From assembly GCA_009809945.1 (NCBI GenBank), contig WTPW01001630.1:1-64000 (forward strand): a stretch of DNA of 64,000 nt. The letters are read 5' to 3'. Positions 12,372 to 22,610 of this stretch are shown piece after piece. The notes under the pieces are model-generated. The model was not told the DNA's origin. It did no database searches and saw only the letters and a list, made by a program, of their open reading frames with translations. The position numbers and the translations under genes were made by a program. The first letter of the stretch is position 1; each line of letters starts with the position of its first letter. Source of the DNA: Gigaspora margarita. Taxonomy: Eukaryota; Glomeromycota; Glomeromycetes; Diversisporales; Gigasporaceae.

Positions 12372-12828
12372 TAGAGATTATACCCGAGTCAAGTATTACC
12401 CGAGTTACCCGCGGTTAACCGGTTAACCGGGTGATGACTAGAGTTACCCGAGTAGATTCACTCGAGTAATACCCGGATAGATTCACCCAAGTAATACCCG
12501 GGTAGATATACCTGGGTAATACCCAAGTAGGAAGATCTAAATAATACCCGGGTAATCAATTATTAATAATGAATTGTAACTAATAGGTGTCATCAAACAC
12601 AAGGCTTTTATATACCATAACTTAAAATACTTGTTATATGTCGCTGAACAGATTATATAATAGAACCAATGTAAAATTTGATTGGCTACAATAATTCATA
12701 TAACCAATCACATGGCAGCTTACTCGGGTAAAACGAGTAAGATTTTATACCCGGGTATATCCATTGATTACCCGAGTAACCCGTGGGTTTACTCGCCGGT
12801 TAACCGAGTAACGTTTTTTTGGCCACTA
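12372..12828. mobile_element. hAT-like MITE with repeated ACCCGGGTA modules
   Basis: 457 bp between two copies of the 8-mer ATATGGGT (12,364-12,371 and 12,829-12,836); units 1, 3 and 4 have the uninterrupted site. Tips TAGAG... and ...CACTA fit hAT. Both halves are filled with variants of 'TACCCGGGTAATACCCGAGT' in both orientations, giving a self-complementary, clearly less AT-rich element. Non-coding. Confidence 0.75.
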
Positions 12829-12931
12829 ATATGGGTATCCAAAAATGGAAGAATCCTAGTAGTCCAGGCTCATGCGGAAGTCCAAGATTACTACACTAGC
12901 TGACTTTGTCCTTACGGGTCACAGCTATACT

Positions 12932-13850
12932 GATGATTTTACTACGCTTCAAAAAAGTACTTAATTTTTCTAAAACGAGATGATTTACAATGAAAGAAGC
13001 GGGAATTTGCGATAAAATTAGCTTATGGAGAAAAGGAAAAACACCAAACTTGCCAGCTAATTTTGAGTATTGGGCTAATGAGAACTAAATTCATTAAAAA
13101 CCACTATTAAAAACTGTCTTCCTCACATTAGATATTTTTAAATTCCTGGTGAAAAGTCATAAAAAAAAATAAACCATATCAAAATATTCTTGGAATGATT
13201 TGTGGGATGACATCGTAATAAAATTTGTAGTTCCAAATATGCCCATTACATCACCAATTTTACCACCTCGTAAAAAAGACAACTCTGCATCTTTTTAGAT
13301 ATCCTTCTAATACTGAAATATTTTCCAATGTGATTACATTACAATATGCAGCGGAAATTTCATCTTGGATTGACCGACGTTCAAAAATTTATGATATTGT
13401 AAAAAATTTACAAATTCGAGTTATTACTTGCGGGCAGTAAAGATGGGTTCGCAACTGAAACATTTCGCCAACTATGTGTTAATATACCTAATACAGTGGT
13501 TGCTTTAAAAGTTAAAAATAAGAATGAGACTCTTAGAGGATATAATCCTTTTTTTTTTTTGGAAGGTTGATAGTTCATAAAGGATCGAAACAATAGATAT
13601 TTCTATATTTTCTTTACAAAGTAAGAACCAAAAAAATCTATTGTTATTCGTGTTAAAAATAAAAAAAGGCAATTTTGTATGGCCATGGGTTGGTGATAAT
13701 AACCGGTGTTGTCAAAAAGATGTTGCAATCAGAGACACAGATGAAAATTTCTGTTGAAGTATCATAAATCCGTAAAAATTAAAGAACAGTTATCTTTAGA
13801 GATGCCCCTCGCGCAATATTGACTCGCATGAAATGCGCAGCCTGTGAATG
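12932..13850 (+). pseudogene. BTB-BACK-TLDc gene remnant (unit 2)
   Basis: Starts at the BACK peptide DDFTTLQ, continues with NEMIYN/RDDLQ-like sequence, the KTTIKNCLPHIRYF segment (about 13,095-13,140), AAEIS..DRRSKIYDI (about 13,340-13,395) and TLDc pieces NEILRGY-like and SETQMKISVE (13,725-13,760). Several frame changes; no BTB part. Same truncated form as in units 1 and 3. Confidence 0.7.
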
Positions 13851-13857
13851 GCAATAA

Positions 13858-14936
13858 ATGAAAAGCCTGTCAACGAAGTGACAGGGCGATCATTATTGCG
13901 AAATCAGATGACTTTATGATCAGGCATATTACAGGTTTTTTATGTATCCTTTTATGGTTATTCTTTGACTATTGTCGTTATATGTTGAAACTTGTATTTA
14001 CAGGTAATTTTGGATTAGCATATGATTTTCAGAAATTCACATTGTTATGTTTATTGTTAGGGGTAAGGGACAATGAGAAGAATATTTAAGGCTGATTGTC
14101 TTAAGGAAGAAGAGGTATCTTTTTCTTCGCTATCGCTCGCCTTGTAGAGGCTGGCTCTATCGCCCTCCTTTACCCACCCGAAGTCAAGCAAGTGAAACTG
14201 TTGTTATGCCAGGCTTCACGGCTGCGTTAGCAGTGCAAGGACCTGATGTTTTGTTTGGTTCCGCGCAAGGACCTGTTTTGTACCTGGCTCTACGGCTGCA
14301 AGTGGCAGTACAAGGACCAGAGGTAGTATTTGGCTCCACGGTTGCAAATGGCAGTGCAAGAACCAGTGTTGTATTTGGCTCCACGGCTGCAAGTAGCAGT
14401 GCAAGGACCAGTTGTTGTATTTGGCCCCATGGTTGCAAGTGGCAGTGCAAGGACCAGTATAATGAAAAGCCTGTCAATGAAGTGCAGGGCGATCATTGTT
14501 GCGAGATCAGATGACATTATGACTGATCATGTAATTTCAGATTTGCATATGATTTTGATATTCATATGATTATTGTTAGATCGATAATGAGGGCTCCACG
14601 GCTGCATTANCAATGNAAGGACCTGTAGNATGTATACCTGGCTCCACAGCTGCAAGTGGCAGTGCAAGGACCATAAGAATGAACCTCGCTCATACTGGCA
14701 GGAACACGTTACCGATTCTCTTTTCAGCTATGAAGATTCGACGGGTTTTCCCTCTTTATGAAGGCATCATAGGTGTCCATTTCGTTTGCTGTTGTGATGA
14801 ATGAATGTCGCTATGGTGGAAAATGTGATTATGTATATTAGAGCCAATAAGGGTAGCAGGCCCTTATCCCATATGTTTTTCAGATTTGTAAATAAAGTCA
14901 TTCATTTTTTTGTATAAAGNCAGCTGATTGAGCAAT
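13858..14936. other. Insertion of unknown type with internal minisatellite
   Basis: About 1.08 kb present only in unit 2, breaking the common sequence 'GTGAATGGCAATAA / AATATTTTGGCAAAACAACGC'. It starts with 'ATGAAAAGCCTGTCAACGAA', and a second copy of this leader, about 150 bp long, begins at 14,461. Between and after the leaders lie minisatellite copies. The right part has AATAAAG near 14,891. It contains several N. Whether it is a retroelement piece or a gene fragment could not be decided; no protein family was recognised. Confidence 0.5.
14205..14680. repeat. Minisatellite, ~45-bp GC-richer unit
   Basis: Repeated word 'GGCTCCACGGCTGCAAGTGG' followed by 'CAGTGCAAGGACC', about six copies at 14,205-14,465 and two more at 14,593-14,680, separated by the second leader copy. 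The overlapping open frames on both strands here (Ala/Val/Gly/Ser-rich) are by-products of the repeat and of its low stop-codon content. Confidence 0.7.
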
Positions 14937-15586
14937 AATAATAATATTTTGGCAAAACAACGCATGATTAGCTGATCACTAACTTTGTTTTATGACTTTG
15001 TGAGAGAATACTTTCTATAAAGCAAGTATTGCTTCATTAATTCAAAATTAAAATTGTATTTGAATAATATTATTTGTTATTAATTATATGATTATAATAA
15101 GTTTTAATGGATGTTGTTAAAGAAGCAATAATATTATATTTTGTGACATAAACAAATCTATATCTTATCTATCTATTTTATTGAATCGTTCCTACTTTAA
15201 ATTTATAGCGTTATTTCATGCAAATCTTATTTCTGTCAACTACTGAAGCTATATTTGCACATTTTGCAGTTTTTAGGCCCCACCAGAATTATTAGTGACA
15301 TGTATGATTTTCAGACAAGTTAAATAATTGATTTAAATTTAATATAAGAGCAATTTAGCATATATTTATTGGTTTCTAATGTGTGTAAATGCATCCGCAA
15401 AAATTAATATGTTCAATACCAAAGTTAAAATGTTCAATAGACAGCACAATTATAGTTGCATTATTTTTCATTCTTTATTATTGATTTTAATTTCCTCTGG
15501 TTACTTAATCAACACAAAGGTCATATACATTTTAAACTATGCATGTTCTATTTAAAGTACAAAATATATTAAAATGACAATGATAA
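14937..15586. other. Inter-unit spacer 2/3, no gene
   Basis: AT-rich tail matching 5,591-6,096 and 21,877-22,610. It contains 'CACCAGAATTATTAGTGACA' near 15,280 and no insertion. I see no gene. Confidence 0.6.
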
Positions 15587-17529
15587 TTATAAGTATAGAT
15601 CAATATACTTCATATTATATTGTAAAAATGCTATTTTTTCTGCCATATCATCATCATTATTATAAGCTGTTACAAGTTTATCCAGATTTTTTATTGGATC
15701 TTCTTCATCCACCGTTAATGTAGGCAAATATTCTCTCGCAAGAGCAACCAATCCAGGAAGCATTTGTTTCGAACCTTGCCACCATTCATATGGATTAATA
15801 TTACCATCTAAAGGTGACTTTGGACGATTAATATAACATTCCAGTTCTTTATTTGCTGCTTGTATTGACTCATCCAAATCGTCTGAAAAAATATTTTTAA
15901 AATAATAGGCTTTGCACTTTATTAGCGCATATTTTCTAACTTCCTAATATATTATATAACCCATGTTAAATTTAATTATTATAATTTTTTACAAATATTA
16001 ATAAGATGGATGAACTTACAGTTGAAATCTCATCAAGATTAGGACGTGGATCTAAAAATAAAGCTAGTTGCTTAGCATATAAATCAATGTATAAAGGAAA
16101 TGATACAAGAAATGATTTAAGGATTTTGTGTTCTAAATTATCACTAAATCGAAGTTCTCTAAAGATATCATCTGCTTTATTATTAATTTTATCTATTAAA
16201 TCTGTGCATTCTTCCATACATATATCCCTATAACTGCATGTAATATTTTCTAAAGGTTTAAATAGTTGCAATAATTTATGAAATATGCTAAATGGTAAAG
16301 AATTTAGCTTAAGTTCCTTAAAATATTTGCCTTTTTCTCTGATAATGGCAACTTCATAACTATCATACTTATCAACTAGTTGTATGAAAGGTTTTTCCAT
16401 TAATTTAATAAACGCTATTTTATGATATTTGCAAATATGAAAATCATCACAATTAATTTTTTCCGCAGTTTGGATGTTAATGAGTGTTGAATAACAAATA
16501 TTGTTTGCATATTTTGTATTACATTTCGTACTTCAGTATTTTTTAAAAAATAAACAATATGGCAAAGATTATCAATAACGTTATTAATGACTTCAATGAT
16601 TTCAAAAATTTCTTGGTTATAAGTGTTTTCTCCTGCCCATTTCTTTAAGGTTCCCGTTATTAATTCTGCCAAGTCATCATAATAATAATTTTTATTCATA
16701 TGCAATGGTATAATATTTTATACAAAACTAATATATTTATCTTCCCACTCGAATGAATATTCAAAAAAATCATCATCACAATAATCGCTATAAAACTTTA
16801 AATTGGTCAATTCCCACTTTGTTAAAAAATCTTTAATAATATCATAATTGCAATATTCATAATATTCATCTGCAAGCAATAAGATTTTATAAATTCAAAA
16901 TCTTTAGTTAGCCAATTACGAGTGATTACTATATATGATACATCAAATCGAGTGTCTGTTATTGCTTGATGAATTGAGAACGTAATGGACTTCTCTTGTT
17001 GAGCTTTTAACTTTAAATGAAGGAATAAACGATTATATGCTTTGTTAATTTGATCTTCTATAATACTAGAAGTTGATAGTTCAATTACTGGATTAACAAA
17101 TCCAGCAGATTTTAAATTATCAACAATACTAAAAGGTGCTCCAGAAGAAACAATAAATTTAATTAATGGTAGATTAATTTCTGGTTCAGAATTAATAGAG
17201 TTAACGGTTGATGTTGTAGATGATAAAGATGTTGAAGATTTAAATATATCATGCTTAGACTTAAGATGCCGAACAAGATTAGAAGTAGAACCACACCACT
17301 TATATCTCTGCGTGCATCCAGAAATCGTACATTGTGCTATTGTTCCATTCTCACTTGGGACCTTGAATGGTTCAAAATATTTCCAACAAATGCTTTCTTT
17401 ATCATTATTTTCTAGGTGTTGGCGTTTTGTTGGTTGAGCTTCACTATTGTTAGTAGCTGTTGAGTTATTTTCATTATCATTTAAGTTGGATTCTTGAAAT
17501 GAATCTTGATTTCTTTTGTATCCGGCCAT
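15587..17529 (-). pseudogene. BED-finger hAT-derived gene, decayed copy (unit 3)
   Basis: Start codon at 17,529-17,527. The first 236 codons are open and give the same N-terminus (MAGYKRNQDSFQ), BED finger (CTISGC then a His-x4-His) and IVSSGAPFSIVDNLKSAG segment as the intact copy. The frame is lost near 16,890, just after the peptide NWLTKDFE, and again further on; open pieces remain at 16,705-16,415 and 16,400-15,972. The last exon (about 15,950-15,587) is open with PYEWWQGSKQMLPGLVALAR. Substitutions are spread evenly. Pseudogene, or a gene with assembly errors. Confidence 0.75.
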
Positions 17530-18271
17530 CGTAAAAATATTAGCGTTTAGTGTTACGAATAATGAAATCCAACCCAACCGTATTACAGTTATAGCTATCG
17601 ATGTTACATACAACGTGGTACAATTTTCCGAAGTAAATAACAGAAGTCATCATGCAATTTGGCATGGCACAGAAATATGCCCACAAAAAAACTAGGATCC
17701 CCAAAATTCTGGGTCAGCTGGATCCTTTTAAAATTTAAAGGGGTTTTCAAATTTTTTTCAAATATTTCTCGACGAATACTTAATGATTTTATCAACCATT
17801 TTTTTTTTATTTCAATTCTACAAATAAGCAAAAAAAAAACATCCATCGAATTTGGTTAGATAGTCGTGGGAAACCTCATCTAAAGTTTTAAAAAACGATT
17901 AAATACCAGAAAAAAGCAAAAAGTCGTGATTTTTTTTAGCTTTAAGCGAAGATTTCTCAACGACTATCTGATGAAAAATTTTTTTTATTTAACATCAAGC
18001 GAAGATTTCTCAACGACCATTTGATAAAATTTTTTTTTATTTAACTTTAAGCGAAAATTTCTCAACGACCATCTGATGAATTTTTTTTTTATTTTAGTTT
18101 CACATGTTTGTAGAATTGAAATAACAATTTTTTTCGAATTACTGTAATTAAGTAGTCATTGATCTATAGTTTTAAAAAAAAAATTTATCGCAACTTTTAA
18201 TAAATATTGAAACTTAACCAATAACTATCTAATCAAATTCGATTTTTAATTCTATGAGTTTATAGAATTAA

Positions 18272-18616
18272 TTGACAATTCGTCGATAAAAGGAGAATTT
18301 TAACCGGGGGAGATTTTTATAATAAAACATAGTAAAATATGTTAATACAGGAATCATGATTCCTATAGTTTTATAAAATTTTTTGAATTTTAATTGCTTG
18401 TAACTTATTTTTTACCTAACTAATTTTACCGATCTAGCTATCATTAGAATCACAGAAACTAGCTCTACAACTTTTATTAGAAGTCTACAAGATGTTAACT
18501 TAATAAAAAATTAACTTTATATAGTCAGGAATGCTGATTTTAGATTTTTTATGTAATTTATATTAAGTGTTATGTATTTTATTAATACAAATTCTCCTTC
18601 TTTCGCAAATTTTCAA
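18272..18616. mobile_element. TTAA-flanked MITE
   Basis: 345 bp with TTAA on both sides (18,268-18,271 and 18,617-18,620) and inverted ends TTGACAATTCGTCGATAAAAGG-like (first 20: TTGACAATTCGTCGATAAAA) against TTGAAAATTTGCGAAAGAAG read inward from the right. TTAA duplication suggests a piggyBac- or Kolobok-type non-autonomous element. It occupies the same turn of the spacer that holds the CAGCTG MITE in units 1 and 2; unit 4 is empty there. Confidence 0.6.
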
Positions 18617-18930
18617 TTAATATAAAAAAAAAAAGCTTTCATCGAATTTTGTTAGATACCGGTAGTCATTAAAAAAAACTCCGAAATAGTGTGCATGGGC
18701 GTTATTCGAATTTTGGCCTGAATTAAGTTTAAATGTTTTTTTTTTCAAAACCAAATAAAAAATTTTTCATGAATTTTTGCCAGTAGTATCATCGAAAAAT
18801 TTCTGTTTAAAGTTTAAAGCTTAAAAATTTTTTAGATATATGAATAATAGATCTGTTTTTAAATTTCAATCGATGACTCTCAATGATAACTTGACCAAAT
18901 TCGATAGAGCTTTTTATTTCAATTCTATAA

Positions 18931-18980
18931 GGCCACGCAAAGTTGATTTTTCGTTTTGCATTACCCGCCGTCCCCTTTTT

Positions 18981-19026
<46 letters not shown>

Positions 19027-19231
19027 NNNNNNNNNNNNNNNNNNNNNNNNNNNNNNNNNNNNNNNNNNNNNNNNNNNNNNNNNNNNNNNNNNNNNNNNNN
19101 NNNNNNNNNNNNNNNNNNNNNNNNNNNNNNNNNNNNNNNNNNNNNNNNNNNNNNNNNNNNNNNNNNNNNNNNNNNNNNNNNNNNNNNNNNNNNNNNNNNN
19201 NNNNNNNNNNNNNNNNNNNNNNNNNNNNNNN

Positions 19232-19267
<36 letters not shown>

Positions 19268-19330
19268 GCCCATCCGTCCCGAATTTTGAAATCCATGTAA
19301 TGCAAAACGAAAAATCAACTTTGCGTGGCC
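18931..19330. mobile_element. Perfect-arm foldback with an assembly gap at its centre
   Basis: The left arm GGCCACGCAAAGTTGATTTT... (18,931-18,964) is exactly repeated in inverted form at 19,297-19,330. Between the arms are a T-run, 205 unknown bases (N, 19,027-19,231) and an A-run. The unknown length is probably a collapsed hairpin or homopolymer. Frames of poly-Phe or poly-Lys across the gap are artefacts. Confidence 0.7.
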
Positions 19331-20183
19331 TAAACAGTGGATTTACAAGTAAAATAAAAAACTCTATCGAATTTGATTGGTTAATTGCTGAGAAATGTTT
19401 ATTTTAAGTTTTAAAAAAAAAATTTACCACAGAGTTTCTCAATGACTATCCAACAAAATTTAATGAAATTGATGAAAATACACAAACAATACTCTAAACT
19501 TTCTCAACTAAAAATATGCAACAACACAAGAATTTACTAAGCTAACATTATTTAATGCTCTAAATAAATTTGCTTTTTCATCGACTTACATATATTTATA
19601 AAATTTCAAACCAATGACCTAAATATTCAATAAAAAATGAACAACCTTTAAATCCAGAGATTCACTCGTTATTCACATATTCCAAGTAAATATAGAAGTG
19701 TTTATGAAAGTTACACCGCATGAATATATTGAACAAACAATGTTGGGACAAAAATTCTGTGGTTCTGTTCACTTCACCGACAGCTTAGTTCACCAACCAT
19801 TAATTAATTCGATGTATCAATAATTATATTTGAAATTTCTTACTTTTTGAAATGCACAATTTTTTGTTAAATTCGAGACTCTATTGGAACAACTTCAAGA
19901 ATACTATATTAGTTTCTTTCAAACATCTTTGCAATCTGAAACTTTGGGTAATAAGTTTTCATTTTATTTTGTTTCTCAAAATTTCAGTTATCTTTATAGC
20001 CTATTGATTATATAAATTGATCAAATAGTATTTGATCAAATTAGCAGCATCGAATTTTTTTAAATATATTTTTTTTCATCAATTTCTTATATCATTCTGA
20101 GAGTTTATGAATAAATGATTCAGCAGTTAATCGTTTTACGGATCTGAATGCATGTATTAGTTTACTAACTTAACATAGACACC

Positions 20184-20492
20184 CTGTAAAAAAAAAAATA
20201 AAATAAAAAAAACAATAAAAATCATATACAAATTTTGTTCAGATTAATATTTTTAAAAATGAGCATTCGTAACAAATCACCAAATAAAACCTACATAAAT
20301 TCCTCAATATTTTTAAATTTCCTGGTTATAATTTTGTACAGAAAAATTTATTACCAGGAAATCGGAAATATTCAGGCAATTTAAAAATATTGAGGAATTT
20401 ACAGTATGTAGGTTTTATTTAGGTTTTTATTACTATAAATGATCATTTTTAAAGATATTAAATCAGAATATGATTTTTAATTTTTTTATAGA
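20184..20492. mobile_element. Foldback MITE, CTATAAAAAAATT family (unit 3)
   Basis: Same arms as in unit 2 ('CCTACATAAATTCCTCAATA' and its complement), same position relative to the BTB-TLDc remnant, so inserted before the units separated. Confidence 0.75.
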
Positions 20493-20661
20493 GGTACAGA
20501 ATTTGTTTAGCAAATACTGAACTTAATCCGCAATAAAATTTTAATGCTAGATCAGTATCATATAGGTATCCAAAATGGAAGAATCTCAGTAGTCCAGGCT
20601 CATGCAAAATCCAAGATTACAACAATAGCTGACTTTGTCCTTAGGAGGTCACAGCTATACT

Positions 20662-21876
20662 GATGATTTTGCTACACTTCAAAAAAAGTGGTCTAATTGC
20701 TTCTAAAACGAGATGATTTACAAATGGAAGAAGCGGAAAATTTGGGTTAAATTATCTTGTGGGGAAATGAAAAAACATCAAACTTGCCAACTTATTTTGA
20801 GAATGGACTGATGAACTTCAATTCAAATTTCTGGTGAAAAAATCATCAATTATTATAAAACGCACTTATGGTGTTTTACCACCATAGATAAATTAGATTT
20901 GCAAATCCGTGTAACAAAAACAAAAAAATAAATTTTTATAAAACAAAAAATAAATTTTGATTACTTTAGGGTTAGGGTAAGCCCTGGGATTTTATCGGGA
21001 CATTAGTATATACAAAATTTGGCAAGGAATTTTTTTTATTAGTGCCCCAAAGTTGGTTTTATAAGCAAAATTTTGAGATATGAATGTTTTTTTAAAAAAA
21101 TAAACAAAAAACGAAATTTTATGTTACACCTGATCTTAAATTTTGATTGGCTATTCTAATCGTTTTGAGTAACATGGTGTAAAACACCATAGGTGCGTTT
21201 TAGTAAAACTCAAAAATCATAAAAAAATTAAACCATATCAAAATATTCTTGGAATTGATTTGTGGGATGACATTCCAAATATGTCCATTACATCACCAGT
21301 TTTACCGTCTCATAAAAAGACAACCCGTCATTTTTTAGATATCCTTCCGATACTGAAATATTTTCCAATGTGATTACATTGCAACATGCTGCGGAAATTT
21401 CATCTTGGATTGACCGATGTTCAAAAATTTATGATATTGCTAACAAATTCGAGTTATTACTTGCGGCAATAGAGATGGGTTCACAACTGAAACATTTCAC
21501 TAACTAAGTGATAATATACCTAGACAGTGGTTGCTTTAAAAGTTAAAAATAGGAATGAGATACTTGGAGGATATAATTCTCATATATGAAAAGCCGATAG
21601 TTTAGAATGGGCCGAAACAACAGATGGTTCTAGTTTCTCTTTACAAAATAAGAACCAAAAAAAAAAAAAAATCATTATTAGCCGTTATGGTACAGAATTA
21701 TATGGCCCATTGGTTGGTAATAATAGCCGGTGTTGTCGAAATTATGTTTACGATGTCCCAATCAGAAACACAGATGAAAATTTCTGTTGAAGTATTACAA
21801 ATCCGTAAAAATGATTAAAGATAAGTTATCTTTAGAGGCGGTTTTGACTCACGTGAAATGTGCAGCCCGTGAATGG
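20662..21876 (+). pseudogene. BTB-BACK-TLDc gene remnant (unit 3)
   Basis: Begins with DDFATLQ, then LLLKRDDLQMEEAE-like sequence (about 20,695-20,730). The middle is interrupted by the MITE at 20,847-21,211, after which the frames continue with KKLNHIKIFLE-like and AAEISSWIDR (21,392-21,425), then a TLDc end with MSQSETQMKISVEVLQIRK (about 21,755-21,815). No BTB part. Broken in several places. Confidence 0.7.
20847..21211. mobile_element. MITE with 9-bp TSD and AAAACGCAC ends
   Basis: 365 bp between two copies of AAAAATCAT (20,838-20,846; 21,212-21,220) inside the TLDc remnant; the other units have the empty site. Inverted ends share AAAACGCACTTATGGTGTTT (left) and its complement with one change (right). 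The 9-bp duplication points to a Mutator-like source. The interior holds TTAGGGTTAGGG near 20,967 and 'TTACACCTGATCTTAAA', a phrase also found in the foldback at 51,755-51,980. Confidence 0.75.
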
Positions 21877-22610
21877 TAATACTTTTTTTTATGTGGGAGA
21901 ACACTTACTATAAAACAAGTATTGCTTCATTAAGTAAAAATCAAAATTGTATTTGAATAAAATTATTTGTTATTAATTATATGATTATAAGCTTTAGATG
22001 GAGGTCGTAAAAAAGCAATAATAGTATATTTTGTGACATAAACAAATATATATCCTGTCTATTTATTTGTTGAATCATTCCTACTGTTAAATTTATAGCG
22101 TTATTTCATGCCATACAAGTCTTATTTCTGTTAACTACTGAATTTATATTTGCACATTTTACAATTTTTAGTTACCCACCAGAATTATTAGTGACATATA
22201 AGATTTTCAGACAAGTTAAATAATTGATTTAAATTACATATTAGGAGTCAATACGGCATATACGAATAAATTAGAAATTTTGAAGTGAAATAATATTTAA
22301 AATCAAATTTAAGCAATTTTGCATATATTTATTGATTTATGATGCGTGTAAGTTCATACCAAATTCCACCACAAAAAATTTTAGATTAGAAATAAAAGTA
22401 TGGTGAAATTAAGTTCAATACCAAAGTTAAAATGTTTAATAGGCAGCACAATTACTTTAATTATACGTAGTTGCATTATTTTTCGTTTCTAAATAGTAAT
22501 TTTAATTTGCTCTGGCTATTCAATCCAACACAAAAATCATATACATTTTAAACCTATGCTTATTATATTTAAAATACAAAATATATTGATATGAAAATGA
22601 TAAATTATAT
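21877..22610. other. Inter-unit spacer 3/4, no gene
   Basis: Shared AT-rich tail with 'CACCAGAATTATTAGTGACA' near 22,178 and the uninterrupted sequence 'TTTTGCATATATTTATTGA' that is split by the solo LTR in the 1/2 spacer. I see no gene. Confidence 0.6.

Larger units (their letters stand above)
17740..19460. repeat. Alternating ~170-bp hairpin repeats (unit 3 spacer)
   Basis: Here one word, 'GATTTCTCAACGACCATCTG' and variants, occurs three times in close succession (about 17,950, 18,010, 18,060), a local tandem expansion absent from the other units. The rest alternates as elsewhere. A TTAA-flanked MITE and a gapped foldback interrupt it. Confidence 0.55.

Noticed and set aside
14184-14804. 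Overlapping Ala/Val/Ser-rich open frames on both strands
   Set aside because: Produced by the 45-bp minisatellite, whose composition avoids stops in several frames at once.
18840-19305. Open frames with poly-Phe, poly-Lys and unknown residues
   Set aside because: They run across homopolymers and a block of N at the tip of a foldback; not genes.
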